From NCBI GenBank assembly GCA_051004815.1, contig JBPCJY010000018.1, forward strand, positions 11,817 through 75,816: a stretch of DNA of 64,000 nucleotides. The letters run 5' to 3'. The notes under the pieces are model-generated. The model saw only the letters and a list, made by a program, of their open reading frames with translations, did not search any database and had not been told where the DNA came from. Shown here in pieces: positions 1-8,541 of this stretch. The first letter of the stretch is position 1. The number at the start of each line of letters is the position of its first letter. The stretch comes from JBBQXY01 sp051004815. GTDB lineage: Bacteria > Chloroflexota > Ktedonobacteria > Ktedonobacterales > Ktedonobacteraceae. The position numbers were made by a program, and so were the translations under genes.

Positions 1-1407
1 CCAGAGAATACGTATACATTTCCGCCTGCTGTCTTACGCTACGATGCCCAAGGCAATCCTGTGACGCCGACGAACCTGTTGCCAACGACGAATACTGCCG
101 GTTATCTTCTACAACCACCCCTCGCGCTCACCACGCTGGATGCGGCGGTACGCTTGCGCGGTGATCACATCATTAGCGCGATTCGTATTCGCGTTACCGG
201 CGTGGATGCCGCCAATCCGGCAAGCTGGAAACACATTCAACAGGTGGCTGGTTTAATTCAGCAGCGTACTCACCTGCAAGTCCTGGTCACGCTTGGCTCT
301 TCACCGCGACCAACCCTGGTCTACATTCCTGGCGTGAGTAAAGGACAGTTTGGCGCGGCACAGAACATCGCCCCTATCGGCTGGGTCGAGGAACGCTGGA
401 TTGCTATCGGCGTCTCCATTCTCTACCTGGCGCAACTGGGTGCTACCCGCTTACTCCTGTTGGGAGCAGTGCTCGCGGTCTGCCTGGGCTACCTGGTAGT
501 GGCCTTTAGTGCGCTGGTCAGTGCGCAAAGGCGGGAGTTTGCTATCCTCAATGTACTGGGTTGGCGACCATGGCAACCCATCCGCCTCTTCCTGGCCCAG
601 GCTCTCCTACTGGCTATCGGCGGTGGCATTGTTGGAGTCGGATTGGCCTTGCTGATTTCTTCTCTCCTGGAGATCACACCGATCTGGCTGATTGTGATCT
701 GGACCATCCCTTTTATGCTGGCCTTTGCCCTCATTAGCGTCATCTACCCATTGTGGCAACTCTGGCGTATGCAGCCAGCCGCGCTCTTGCGAGCCGGATC
801 AACCATGACTTCGGAGAAGGTTTTCCACCTTGGCTCGCGTCTTGGAAGCCTTTTTACTCCCATCGGGATGCTGGTTGTACGCAACCTGAGCCGTTCGCGT
901 CCACGCACCCTGATAACCATCTTGAGTCTCTTCTTCTCCGCGCTCTTGTTGATGGTCATGTTTAATGGCGTACTTGCTTTACGGCAAACACTGATTGGCA
1001 CCTTGTTGGGCAACTATGTACTGCTCCAAACCGCCGTACCCCAGATTGCAGGCTGTGTCTTTGCCTTGCTCCTGACTTTCCTGAGCGTTTCTGATCTGCT
1101 CTTATTGCAAGTGCGTACTCGACAGCAGGAGATTGGCTTGCTTCAGGCTATAGGCTGGCGACCATGGGCCATGCAACAACTCTTTATCCTTGAAGGCTTG
1201 ACGTTAGCTGTGATTGGGACGGTGTCAGGCGTGCTCGTTTCGCTGTGGGTATTGGCCGCGCAGCACTCGGTACAGAATATTGTGCCGCTTCCGCTGCTGG
1301 CTTGCGGAGCTATCTTGCTTATGCTGCTCGTCTCGGCTTTGGCGATTCTCCCGGCCTTGCGTGCGATCAACCGCATGCAGGTCGTTCAGGTGCTGCGGTC
1401 GGAATAG
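1..1407 (+). CDS. FtsX-like ABC transporter permease (5' end outside window)
   Basis: The reading frame is open from base 1, so the true start lies upstream; 468 codons are visible. It is the membrane subunit of a MacB/LolCE-type ABC system, which acts mechanically on envelope substrates. Two FtsX domains are visible. Each holds a motif of the type 'LGWRPW' / 'IGWRPW' just after a membrane segment, at about visible residues 186 and 382, followed by hydrophobic helices; a third block of helices ends the protein at 'VVQVLRSE'. The stop codon overlaps the Shine-Dalgarno of the next gene, so it is co-transcribed with the sigma factor, the membrane protein and the ABC ATPase at 2844, its likely partner. 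The substrate cannot be told. Confidence 0.85.
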   Translation, partial: PENTYTFPPAVLRYDAQGNPVTPTNLLPTTNTAGYLLQPPLALTTLDAAVRLRGDHIISAIRIRVTGVDAANPASWKHIQQVAGLIQQRTHLQVLVTLGSSPRPTLVYIPGVSKGQFGAAQNIAPIGWVEERWIAIGVSILYLAQLGATRLLLLGAVLAVCLGYLVVAFSALVSAQRREFAILNVLGWRPWQPIRLFLAQALLLAIGGGIVGVGLALLISSLLEITPIWLIVIWTIPFMLAFALISVIYPLWQLWRMQPAALLRAGSTMTSEKVFHLGSRLGSLFTPIGMLVVRNLSRSRPRTLITILSLFFSALLLMVMFNGVLALRQTLIGTLLGNYVLLQTAVPQIAGCVFALLLTFLSVSDLLLLQVRTRQQEIGLLQAIGWRPWAMQQLFILEGLTLAVIGTVSGVLVSLWVLAAQHSVQNIVPLPLLACGAILLMLLVSALAILPALRAINRMQVVQVLRSE

Positions 1408-1423
1408 GAGGGATGGTTTATTT

Positions 1424-2017
1424 ATGGGCATGGCGCGAATAACCTTCTCCTGGTCGGTGTGGTCGTCGCTGCTGCGGAAGCATAAGCGTAGTGAAGGCGG
1501 CAACGACGAAACTGCCTATATTGACGCGCTGTATCGTCAGTATTATCCCAGCGTGTTGGCATTTTTATGCTTTCTCGTCGGTACACCGGAGGTTGCGGAA
1601 GACCTGGCCTCTATCGTCTTCGAGAAGGCCATGACCCATCTCGTGGATATTCATACACCGGAAGCTGTTGGTGCCTGGCTCTTTCGGATTGCTCGCAATT
1701 GTGCCACCGATTACTTTCGCCGCTGCAAACCAACTATCTCACTGGAACAGCTTGTGCTCGAAGAACATCCACAGACAGCAGCCTTAGAGGAAAGCATAGT
1801 AGCCAGTGAGGAGAAAAGTTATCTGCTTACGCACCTCAAACAACTGTCCGAGCGTGAGCGCGAGGTCATTGGATTGAAGTTTGTAGCCGGTCTGAATAAT
1901 AGAGAGATTGCAGGCGTCCTACAAATCCCTGAAGGCACCGTTGGCTCACTGCTCCACCGGACGCTCAGGCGACTGCGCACGATGCTAAAAGAGGAGGGAG
2001 CGCATGACGAAGCGTAA
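1424..2017 (+). CDS. ECF-type RNA polymerase sigma factor
   Basis: A 197-residue sigma-70 family factor of the extracytoplasmic-function group, which directs RNA polymerase to a dedicated promoter set. Region 2 lies around residues 25-95 ('YRQYYPSVLAFL', 'AEDLASIVFEKAM', then 'LFRIARNCATDYFRR'). Region 4 lies around 130-190 ('LSEREREVIGLKFVAG', 'NREIAGVLQIPEGTV', 'RTLRRLRTML'). The ATG at 1424 was chosen because AGGAGG at 1406-1411 lies 12 bases upstream; a second ATG at 1430 is possible. The gene overlaps the following membrane protein by 14 bases, the usual arrangement for a sigma/anti-sigma pair, and it lies between the two halves of an ABC transporter. Confidence 0.9.
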   Translation: MGMARITFSWSVWSSLLRKHKRSEGGNDETAYIDALYRQYYPSVLAFLCFLVGTPEVAEDLASIVFEKAMTHLVDIHTPEAVGAWLFRIARNCATDYFRRCKPTISLEQLVLEEHPQTAALEESIVASEEKSYLLTHLKQLSEREREVIGLKFVAGLNNREIAGVLQIPEGTVGSLLHRTLRRLRTMLKEEGAHDEA

Positions 2018-2786
2018 CCACGATGAGTATAGCGATGAATGGCTAGATAGGCTCGATGCCATCGCCTCCGGCGGTAAAGCACCAGCCACGGACGACGATG
2101 AACTACTCTCTATCGCCGCACGCCTCTATACAGAGCTTGCTCCCCTACGAGAGGTGGGCAAACCTGCTGCAACGCGCTCTCAACAAACGTCATGGCAACA
2201 TGCCGTTTATGCCAGGGCAAAACGTAAACCTTCCTATCATTTTAGTCGCTCATCAGTCCTGATCGCTACATTGCTATTGCTTGTTATTACGCTAAGTATC
2301 ACGAATAGAGGAGGGCTAGCTCCCCTGTGGGGTAGTGCCACGAACCTATGGCATACCTCCACCTCTCTGGACCAGTTGCAGGGTCTATCAGTCGCCTCGC
2401 TGCCACGTCCACACGCCGGTATAGAGCCACTCCCGTTGCTGCCAGCGACATTGCCAGAGGATACGCAAGCATCCACGTATGGTGTGATTACCGATACAGG
2501 CAATCCCAATTTACTGATTACCTTTGTCGCCGACTACCACATTGCTGGACAAGATGTGCTATTGTACGAGCAACCATCGGATATACCTTTTTCATCTTCA
2601 ACCACGAAGACTGTACACATCGGCAACATAGAGGGACATATATTCCAGGATGATACAGGCACAAGCGCACTCCAATGGTATGAACACGGCATGGCCTGCC
2701 AACTGACCAGCACACTGGCGATTCCCAGATTAGTAGCACTGGCAAGCAAGTTTCAGCCCTTGAAAAGCTGGGAACTTATTCTCTAA
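2004..2786 (+). CDS. Probable membrane-anchored anti-sigma factor
   Basis: A 260-residue protein with a polar, acidic N-terminal part (residues 1-80), one membrane span at about 83-102 ('SVLIATLLLLVITLSIT') and an outer domain of about 155 residues. Its start lies inside the end of the sigma gene, so translation is coupled. The family is not recognised from a motif: there is no clear zinc-finger HxxxCxxC signature. The anti-sigma role is inferred from position, topology and coupling. The outer domain (from about residue 110) contains 'GVITDTGNPNLLITFV' and could be a sensor. It is followed by the ABC ATPase in the same direction. Confidence 0.65.
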   Translation: MTKRNHDEYSDEWLDRLDAIASGGKAPATDDDELLSIAARLYTELAPLREVGKPAATRSQQTSWQHAVYARAKRKPSYHFSRSSVLIATLLLLVITLSITNRGGLAPLWGSATNLWHTSTSLDQLQGLSVASLPRPHAGIEPLPLLPATLPEDTQASTYGVITDTGNPNLLITFVADYHIAGQDVLLYEQPSDIPFSSSTTKTVHIGNIEGHIFQDDTGTSALQWYEHGMACQLTSTLAIPRLVALASKFQPLKSWELIL

Positions 2787-2843
2787 ATTAAGTGCAAATG
2801 TGCATAAGAACACATAGTATTGACAAATAGAAGGGTAAAACAT

Positions 2844-3647
2844 ATGGCAGAAGAGCAAGACGCCATCCAGAATGAGCAGATTGAGAAGAAAGACAGTACA
2901 ACGCAAGAAGCTCAAATTGAGGAAGAACCTGCTTTGATACAAGATGAGTCGGTCGTTGAGAAGCCCAATCATATTTTGCGGGTGGAGAACCTGAGCAAGA
3001 CCTATGCTATTCCCAATGGCAAACTAACCATTTTGCAAGACATTAATTTAGAGGTGCGGAAGGGCGAGTTTATTGCCATCACGGGCCAATCTGGCTCAGG
3101 GAAGACGACCCTACTCTCGCTGCTTGGTGCGCTAGACAGCCCCGACAGTGGAGAAATCTGGCTTGATGAGATAGCGGTGCATCGCTTGCGTGGCACACCA
3201 GCGGCAGATTTTCGCCGCACGAAGATCGGCTTTGTGTTCCAACTCTTTTATCTGCTTCCCAACCTCACCGCCCTGGAAAATGTAATGGCTCCCTTGCTGC
3301 CTTATCGTCGGAAACTGGATTTTAACCTGAAAGAGCGGGCCGAAGAATTGTTGGCGAGCGTTGGGTTAAAAGACCGCTTGCACCATCCACCTGCACGTTT
3401 GTCAGGGGGCGAACAGCAGCGCGTCGCGATTGCCCGCGCCCTCATCAATCATCCCAAAATTGTACTGGCTGACGAGCCAACGGGGAACCTCGACCCGGCA
3501 ACGGGCGTAGAAGTGTTGGAAATATTGCGCGAATTGCAACGCTCCGGCAACCAGACGCTCATCATGGTGACACATGACCCACAACTGGCGGCACTGGCGG
3601 ACAGGCGCATCCACCTGGAACAACTGCGTCGTGCCGGGATAGCTTAA
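2844..3647 (+). CDS. ABC transporter ATP-binding protein (LolD/MacB type)
   Basis: A 267-residue cytoplasmic ATPase that should power the FtsX-like permease at the start of the window. All ABC motifs are present: Walker A 'GQSGSGKTT', Q-loop 'FVFQLF', signature 'LSGGEQQR', Walker B 'IVLADEPTGNLD' and H-loop 'MVTHD'. An unusual glutamate/glutamine-rich N-terminal extension of about 45 residues precedes the domain. The ATG at 2844 is preferred over an upstream TTG at 2820 because AGAAGGG at 2829-2835 gives an 8-base spacing. The stop codon lies inside the left arm of the 24-bp inverted repeat that ends the operon. Confidence 0.92.
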   Translation: MAEEQDAIQNEQIEKKDSTTQEAQIEEEPALIQDESVVEKPNHILRVENLSKTYAIPNGKLTILQDINLEVRKGEFIAITGQSGSGKTTLLSLLGALDSPDSGEIWLDEIAVHRLRGTPAADFRRTKIGFVFQLFYLLPNLTALENVMAPLLPYRRKLDFNLKERAEELLASVGLKDRLHHPPARLSGGEQQRVAIARALINHPKIVLADEPTGNLDPATGVEVLEILRELQRSGNQTLIMVTHDPQLAALADRRIHLEQLRRAGIA

Positions 3648-3704
3648 TAGCCAGTAAGGTGTGGATGGGAAGGTATCCACCCACACCTTACTGGCTATTA
3701 AGCT
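3641..3704. terminator. Perfect 24-bp inverted repeat, likely bidirectional terminator
   Basis: Bases 3641-3664 are the exact reverse complement of 3681-3704, with a 16-base loop. The arms overlap the stop codon of the ABC ATPase (+) and reach the stop codon of the PRC-barrel/BON gene (-). There is no run of T after either arm. A hairpin between two convergent genes fits a shared terminator. Confidence 0.7.
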
Positions 3705-4704
3705 ACTTCGTGTGCCGAACATATTTGCCGGGGACTAAATCTTCTGCTTCGCCACCCTCCGAGGAAGACATCACATTGATGCTATCCGCTTTGGGATTGA
3801 CAACAAGGTCATTGAAGACTGAGCGCACACCGGCAAAGCTCTTCGCAATCTCGGTGGCAGCCTCTTTCTGTTGCCCGTTGTGAACGGCTCCGCTGAGACG
3901 TACATCGCCAAGACGCGGATAGACACCAATCGGTAAGTCACGAGTGCGGGGATCACGCCCCAATGCCATTGCCAGATTCCCAGCCAGCGTATCGTCACCA
4001 ATCAGGCTATTTCTTATTTCCATCAGGTCGGGAACTCCCAATACCTGGTCGCGAGCCATTTCTGAACGCAAGGAGCTAGAGATATTCCCATCCAGGTAAA
4101 GAACGCTATCCAGGACATGGATAATCATCCCTTTCATGTCGATATGGAGCGGTTGGATATCAAAGAGGATGGCCTCGACCTCTTGTTGTAGTTCCCTATC
4201 AGAGCGATACGGTGGCAGGGCAGCTAACTGCTCTGGAGGAATATTCACTTTCACCTGGCCCGTTGCTAATTGCGTGACATATTCCTGATGAATGAAGGTA
4301 TCCTGGCCCGGACGTAAGTGATGTGCGACAAGATATGCCAGCATGCCGCTCTCTGGCTGCAAAGCCACCAGCAGCAACGTCCCCTTGTCTGCTACAGCCG
4401 CATTCTCCACAACACTTTTGCTATCAAGCATAGCTCCCTCACCACTGGCATTGTGGGCCGCGGCAACATCTGCCCGCTTGAGATTCAGCATAATACCTTC
4501 ACCGCTGGCACTAACGATGTTTTCATAGGGAATGTTCACTGTTTTGCCGAGGAAGCGTCCCTGCTTTACACCAATGTGGGACATATGCCGTGTCGTAGGA
4601 TCAAATATGACGTGTACCAGTATACCGTCTTCGCCATCGGAACAGAATACCTTGCTTCCAAAAAGGAACTTCTGCATTTCAGCGATTGCTGTTAATTTAC
4701 TCAT
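3703..4704 (-). CDS. PRC-barrel and BON domain protein
   Basis: A 333-residue soluble protein. The N-terminal part (about residues 8-75, 'FLFGSKVFCSDGEDGILVHV') looks like a PRC-barrel, a small beta barrel. The C-terminal part has two BON-like stretches, at about 180-230 ('MIIHVLDSVLYLDGNI') and 235-312 ('LPIGVYPRLGDVRLSGAV', 'VRSVFNDLVVN'); BON modules are thought to bind phospholipid or other ligands. The middle is of unknown fold. No signal peptide is seen. It is convergent with the ABC operon and shares its terminator hairpin. The role is unknown; stress or envelope binding is a guess from the domains. Confidence 0.72.
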   Translation of the reverse strand: MSKLTAIAEMQKFLFGSKVFCSDGEDGILVHVIFDPTTRHMSHIGVKQGRFLGKTVNIPYENIVSASGEGIMLNLKRADVAAAHNASGEGAMLDSKSVVENAAVADKGTLLLVALQPESGMLAYLVAHHLRPGQDTFIHQEYVTQLATGQVKVNIPPEQLAALPPYRSDRELQQEVEAILFDIQPLHIDMKGMIIHVLDSVLYLDGNISSSLRSEMARDQVLGVPDLMEIRNSLIGDDTLAGNLAMALGRDPRTRDLPIGVYPRLGDVRLSGAVHNGQQKEAATEIAKSFAGVRSVFNDLVVNPKADSINVMSSSEGGEAEDLVPGKYVRHTK

Positions 4705-4811
4705 GGGTCCAGCCTCTTACAACGTATTTTACTGGCATAGTCCGCAAACGTGCTACGCCTTCACTACAGAGTGTAGCACGTTGATAATACGCGTGACAAG
4801 CAGCAAAGGCT

Positions 4812-6392
4812 TCACTCTTGTGGCTGACTTTGAAATGCTGGTTGTTCTGCTCCAAATGAGCCAGCTGAAGGCTTCTGTGGCTGTTCGGGCCATGTTTGGC
4901 GTCCCGGCCAACTCGCACCCGATGGTGCCGATCTGTTCGGGTACGTGGGGCGTGGGCGCGGTTGCTCCACTTTATCCCTTAAACCCATCGCCAGGATCAG
5001 ATTGTTAACCTCAGCAAATTCGTTCGCGCCGGGAGGCAATAGAAATGGACCGCCCATGCGATAGCGATCAACGGCTATACCCAATTCTGTGAGGGCTTTG
5101 GATAGGCGTTGCGCATACATCTCAGAGTGTTCCAGGCGCATCAAACGATCGGCCATCAAGTTCAGGCTAGCAGCTAGCGGCAACAGTTCGCCATCAGTCA
5201 GGCGTGCTCGTACGCGCATATTGCCGTTTGCCAAACGAGCTTGCACATCTTTCAGGTGGTTGACTCCTTGCTCCAACGCGGCATTGCGCTCCGCGATCAT
5301 ACGAGCCTGTTCTGCTACACGTTGGTTAGCCAATTCTAAGCGTTCAAGAGCGTTCGCTTGCCGTCTTGTTAGCCGTTCATTGTCCAGCAAGGTGAGAATT
5401 TGCCGCACTACCACCAGTGCTACGACAACGATAGTAGCCAGCAGTAAGACCGGGCGTATGTCGCGCTGACCTGGATCGTTGGAGATGACGTTGAGCATTA
5501 ACAAGGCAAAGAGGATAGTCAAAAGGATATAGGGCAGGAGCTGCGCAGGTCCAAAAGTTACCTGTTCGGCACGCCTGCGCAAGCGTTGTTCAACCTGGTC
5601 TTCCGACGTTAACGGCAGGAAACGACGCAAGTAGATTGCCAGGCCAATGGTCATCAGTCCAAGTGGCCAACCCAGGTCGACCCAGGTTCCATCATGGTAG
5701 GTGCCAGCATTTTGCAGAATATTAAAGAAGAAATCTGAGACCGCAAAGAAGCTGAGGCCGATGCCTACCACAATCAGGCTGACCCTGCGCGCTCTGGCCT
5801 GGTACAGTCGTCCCTGGCCACGGATCAAAAGAAGCACGACGCTACTCAACAATGCGACATCAGTGGTAGGATAATAGAGGCCAAGAAACTTGGCTAGAGG
5901 ATCTTCAACGGTGGAATGGAGAGCCAGATCGCCCAATAGCAAATACCAGCCAATCGCAAGCAACGCGCCCATAGAAATAAGGCTATCAAGGAACATGAGC
6001 ACACGGCGGCTTCCCGTGCCAGAAGAGGGGAGAATTAACATGCCGACGAAGACGAGCGGGGGAAGGCTGGCATAGCCGATATCGGCATACGATGGAAACG
6101 GGCTTTGATTGGTAAGGATGTAATACCGCCAGAAACTCTCTCCAAAGCCCCACATGAGGAGTCCGACACCAACTAGCGTCCACGCTAACCGCTCGCGTCC
6201 CAGTAGAGGCTCCGTCTCTTCATCGCTGCGGGAGATATTCACCGAAACCACCGCTATGATCCCACCAATCATGGCACCGGCTAGCTGGGTGAACTCCCAC
6301 GCTATACCGCCCACATGAAAAATCAAAAAAGGGATCATGAGCACTTCGACGCCTATGACCACGCCAATAAAGGATCGAGAAAGCGAACGCAT
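4812..6392 (-). CDS. Polytopic membrane protein with HAMP-like segment and coiled coil
   Basis: A 526-residue protein. About nine hydrophobic segments fill residues 1-340 ('VIGVEVLMIPFLIF', 'LVFVGMLIL', 'VALLSSVVLLLI', 'YILLTILFALLML' and others). After them come a coiled coil ('NERLTRRQANALERLELANQRV' region, about 340-385), a HAMP-like helical pair (about 390-430) and a proline/glutamine-rich tail. The layout resembles the membrane input half of diguanylate cyclases or histidine kinases, but no GGDEF, HisKA or other output domain follows. It may signal through a partner protein. It is transcribed from its own likely promoter at 6516-6545, and its stop is 107 bases upstream of the PRC-barrel gene. 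Confidence 0.7.
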   Translation of the reverse strand: MRSLSRSFIGVVIGVEVLMIPFLIFHVGGIAWEFTQLAGAMIGGIIAVVSVNISRSDEETEPLLGRERLAWTLVGVGLLMWGFGESFWRYYILTNQSPFPSYADIGYASLPPLVFVGMLILPSSGTGSRRVLMFLDSLISMGALLAIGWYLLLGDLALHSTVEDPLAKFLGLYYPTTDVALLSSVVLLLIRGQGRLYQARARRVSLIVVGIGLSFFAVSDFFFNILQNAGTYHDGTWVDLGWPLGLMTIGLAIYLRRFLPLTSEDQVEQRLRRRAEQVTFGPAQLLPYILLTILFALLMLNVISNDPGQRDIRPVLLLATIVVVALVVVRQILTLLDNERLTRRQANALERLELANQRVAEQARMIAERNAALEQGVNHLKDVQARLANGNMRVRARLTDGELLPLAASLNLMADRLMRLEHSEMYAQRLSKALTELGIAVDRYRMGGPFLLPPGANEFAEVNNLILAMGLRDKVEQPRPRPTYPNRSAPSGASWPGRQTWPEQPQKPSAGSFGAEQPAFQSQPQE

Positions 6393-6515
6393 CTACCACC
6401 TCCTGTGAGGTATCAGGCTTACTTGAAAAGCAACGCAGCTTGCTTGAGCTATGGTATGTATTATGTCAGTTCTTGGCAGGAAAGAACATAAATTTCTCAT
6501 CGAATCATTTAAATC

Positions 6516-6545
6516 AGTGTACCATACTAGATCATCATTCTTCAA
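6516..6545 (-). promoter_or_regulatory. Probable sigma-70 promoter for the 4812-6392 gene
   Basis: On the minus strand a -35 box TTGAAG (6540-6545) and a -10 box TACACT (6516-6521) are 18 bases apart, about 125 bases before the start codon. The match is partial, so this is a suggestion. Confidence 0.35.
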
Positions 6546-6625
6546 TGTACTAGCCTGATCGGATAGGTTAGCCAAAGCTTGACAGCACGAGGAATGTATA
6601 GTACCAATATATACACAAGTTTTGT

Positions 6626-6856
6626 ATGGAGAATTTCCCGCATAGGCTGCCACATCAGGAGGAAGCCCAGCTACGCCCTTGCGGCCATTACGCCTGCAAT
6701 CCGCACACGATAACCTACTTTGGCAGAGGCAATGATGATGAACTGATCGGTGATTACTGCTTGGTCTGCTATGCGCGAACATTCCCGCGAAACTGCCCCG
6801 ACAATCTTATTCGCCAGGCCATCTTGCAGGAGAGCGAACACGCAGCAGGCAAGTAG
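6626..6856 (+). CDS. Small cysteine-rich protein
   Basis: A 76-residue protein with 'CGHYACNPH', 'YCLVCYAR' and 'RNCPDN'. The Cys/His spacing suggests a zinc-binding ribbon. No Shine-Dalgarno is visible before the ATG. TTGACA at 6579-6584 lies 41 bases upstream, so the transcript may have a very short leader. The gene ends 5 bases before the stop of the convergent GH1 gene. The family is not recognised. It could be a chance frame, but the paired Cys motifs and the clean fit between neighbours argue for a gene. Confidence 0.5.
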   Translation: MENFPHRLPHQEEAQLRPCGHYACNPHTITYFGRGNDDELIGDYCLVCYARTFPRNCPDNLIRQAILQESEHAAGK

Positions 6857-6861
6857 CGCAC

Positions 6862-8244
6862 TCAGACTGGTATGCGAAATTGCTTTGCGTCCGCGGTGCC
6901 AAAAATGAAGTCCGCCGCTTCGGGAGCATAGCGGGCCACAATTGTTTCAGTAATCGCATTGGCACGGCATACTTCGCCAAACATGCTCGCGCTGGCCCGT
7001 GGTATCCGTCGTCTTAACCGTCGATCAAGTTCGATCAGGCCGAAACGCACGCCCCAACCATCATTCCATTCAAAGTTATCCACCAGTGACCAATGCAGAT
7101 AGCCACGGACAGGGATGCCTTCCCGTATGGCGCGGTGAACCATAGCGAGATGTTCCAGGATAGCGCGAGGTCGCCGATCATCGATGGCATCGCTAAAGCC
7201 ATTTTCAGTAATATAGATGGGCTTATTGCCGTGCGTGCGCTGATACACCGTTTTCAGGACACGATAAATGCCCTTGGCATAGATTTCCCCAAAATTGTTA
7301 TCCATCCCTGGATCGTTGCGGATTGCACCTGGGCGCACAAATCTCCGTCCGAACAATTCAGTGGGTACCGTGGGGTCAAATCGCACCATCTCACGCGTAT
7401 AGTAGTTCACCCCATGATAATCTCTTGTTCCCGCCGCGTGTTGAATAGAAGCCAGCAGCCAGTTGAGTGGAAACGTAAACTGACCTGTCTCGGCGGCTTG
7501 CAGTTCTGCCCAGTTAAAGAATGTGCTCTGTAAGCCAGCCGCCGCTCGGTCAAGCGGCGAGAGGCGGTTGGCGGCATCAAAGAGGCGATAATGCAAACAC
7601 AACCCGATCTGCCCCTCCGGCTGTAGGTGGCGAATAGCATAAAAGGCCTCAACATGTGCCTGAAGCAAGTTGCGCAAGACATACAATGCCCGTGGCAGAT
7701 TCTGCTCACCGGGAGGATAGACGCCCAGCAAATAACCCTGGATAGCATAGACGTTCGGCTCGTTGATCGTTACCCAAAAATCGCAGAGGTCGCGCAGAAC
7801 TTGTACCACACGCGTTACATAGCGTACAAAATAGCGGATATTTGCTTTTTTGGCAAACCCGCCTCGCTCCACAAACCAGAGCGGTTCAGTAAAGTGATGC
7901 AGCGTCACGATGGGCTTGATACGCCGCCGTCGTAATTCTATTAGCATTACGCGATAGCGGTCTAAAGCAGCATTATCCCATCTTCCCTCTTCTGATTCAA
8001 TACGGCTCCATTCGAGGCTCAGGCGCAGAGCGTTGTTCTCTATCTGTTCTGCCAGGTCAAAATCGCGTTCAGCATTTTCCCACCAGTTATCGGCCTCTCC
8101 ACATGTTTCACCGGTAAGAATATGTCCCTCTTGCTCCCAACGATACCACTGATTATTGGTATTGCCACCTTCACATTGATACGAGGAAGAGGCGGTTCCC
8201 CATAAAAACCCTTCAGGAAATTGCAGAATGCGCTGCTTTGCCAT
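6862..8244 (-). CDS. GH1 family beta-glucosidase
   Basis: A 460-residue glycoside hydrolase family 1 enzyme that removes terminal beta-linked sugars with retention of configuration; cellobiose or aryl glucosides are likely substrates. The N-terminus has the family motif 'FPEGFLWGTASSSYQCEG'. The acid/base glutamate is in 'TINEPNV' (about residue 164) and the nucleophile is in 'YITENGFSD' (about residue 345). No signal peptide is present, so it is cytoplasmic. AAGGAG stands 7 bases before the ATG. It is divergent from the secreted GH5 enzyme, and the two could work in sequence: outside cleavage of glucan, then intracellular cleavage of imported oligosaccharides. Confidence 0.93.
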   Translation of the reverse strand: MAKQRILQFPEGFLWGTASSSYQCEGGNTNNQWYRWEQEGHILTGETCGEADNWWENAERDFDLAEQIENNALRLSLEWSRIESEEGRWDNAALDRYRVMLIELRRRRIKPIVTLHHFTEPLWFVERGGFAKKANIRYFVRYVTRVVQVLRDLCDFWVTINEPNVYAIQGYLLGVYPPGEQNLPRALYVLRNLLQAHVEAFYAIRHLQPEGQIGLCLHYRLFDAANRLSPLDRAAAGLQSTFFNWAELQAAETGQFTFPLNWLLASIQHAAGTRDYHGVNYYTREMVRFDPTVPTELFGRRFVRPGAIRNDPGMDNNFGEIYAKGIYRVLKTVYQRTHGNKPIYITENGFSDAIDDRRPRAILEHLAMVHRAIREGIPVRGYLHWSLVDNFEWNDGWGVRFGLIELDRRLRRRIPRASASMFGEVCRANAITETIVARYAPEAADFIFGTADAKQFRIPV

Positions 8245-8541
8245 AGCGTAACTCCTTCTTCGACGATGCTGTTCTGTATTGTAACACGCTTGCCAGAGAA
8301 AAAAAGTACCTCGCTTAAAGAACGGTCGCGACGTGCCGATGATACAAAGTGAATCGTTTCATTCCGTTGCACAGGTAAAAGCTGAAGAATACACGCTAAA
8401 TGTGGCTGTATAAGAAGGATGTCCTATGCCAATCGAGTAAAAACTTCCCGTTCTCTCACAAGAGGAGTATAATAACCACAACATTCATGCATAGAAAACT
8501 GCTCTGTATCCTCACTCATATTGGACCTGCTGGGAGAAACT

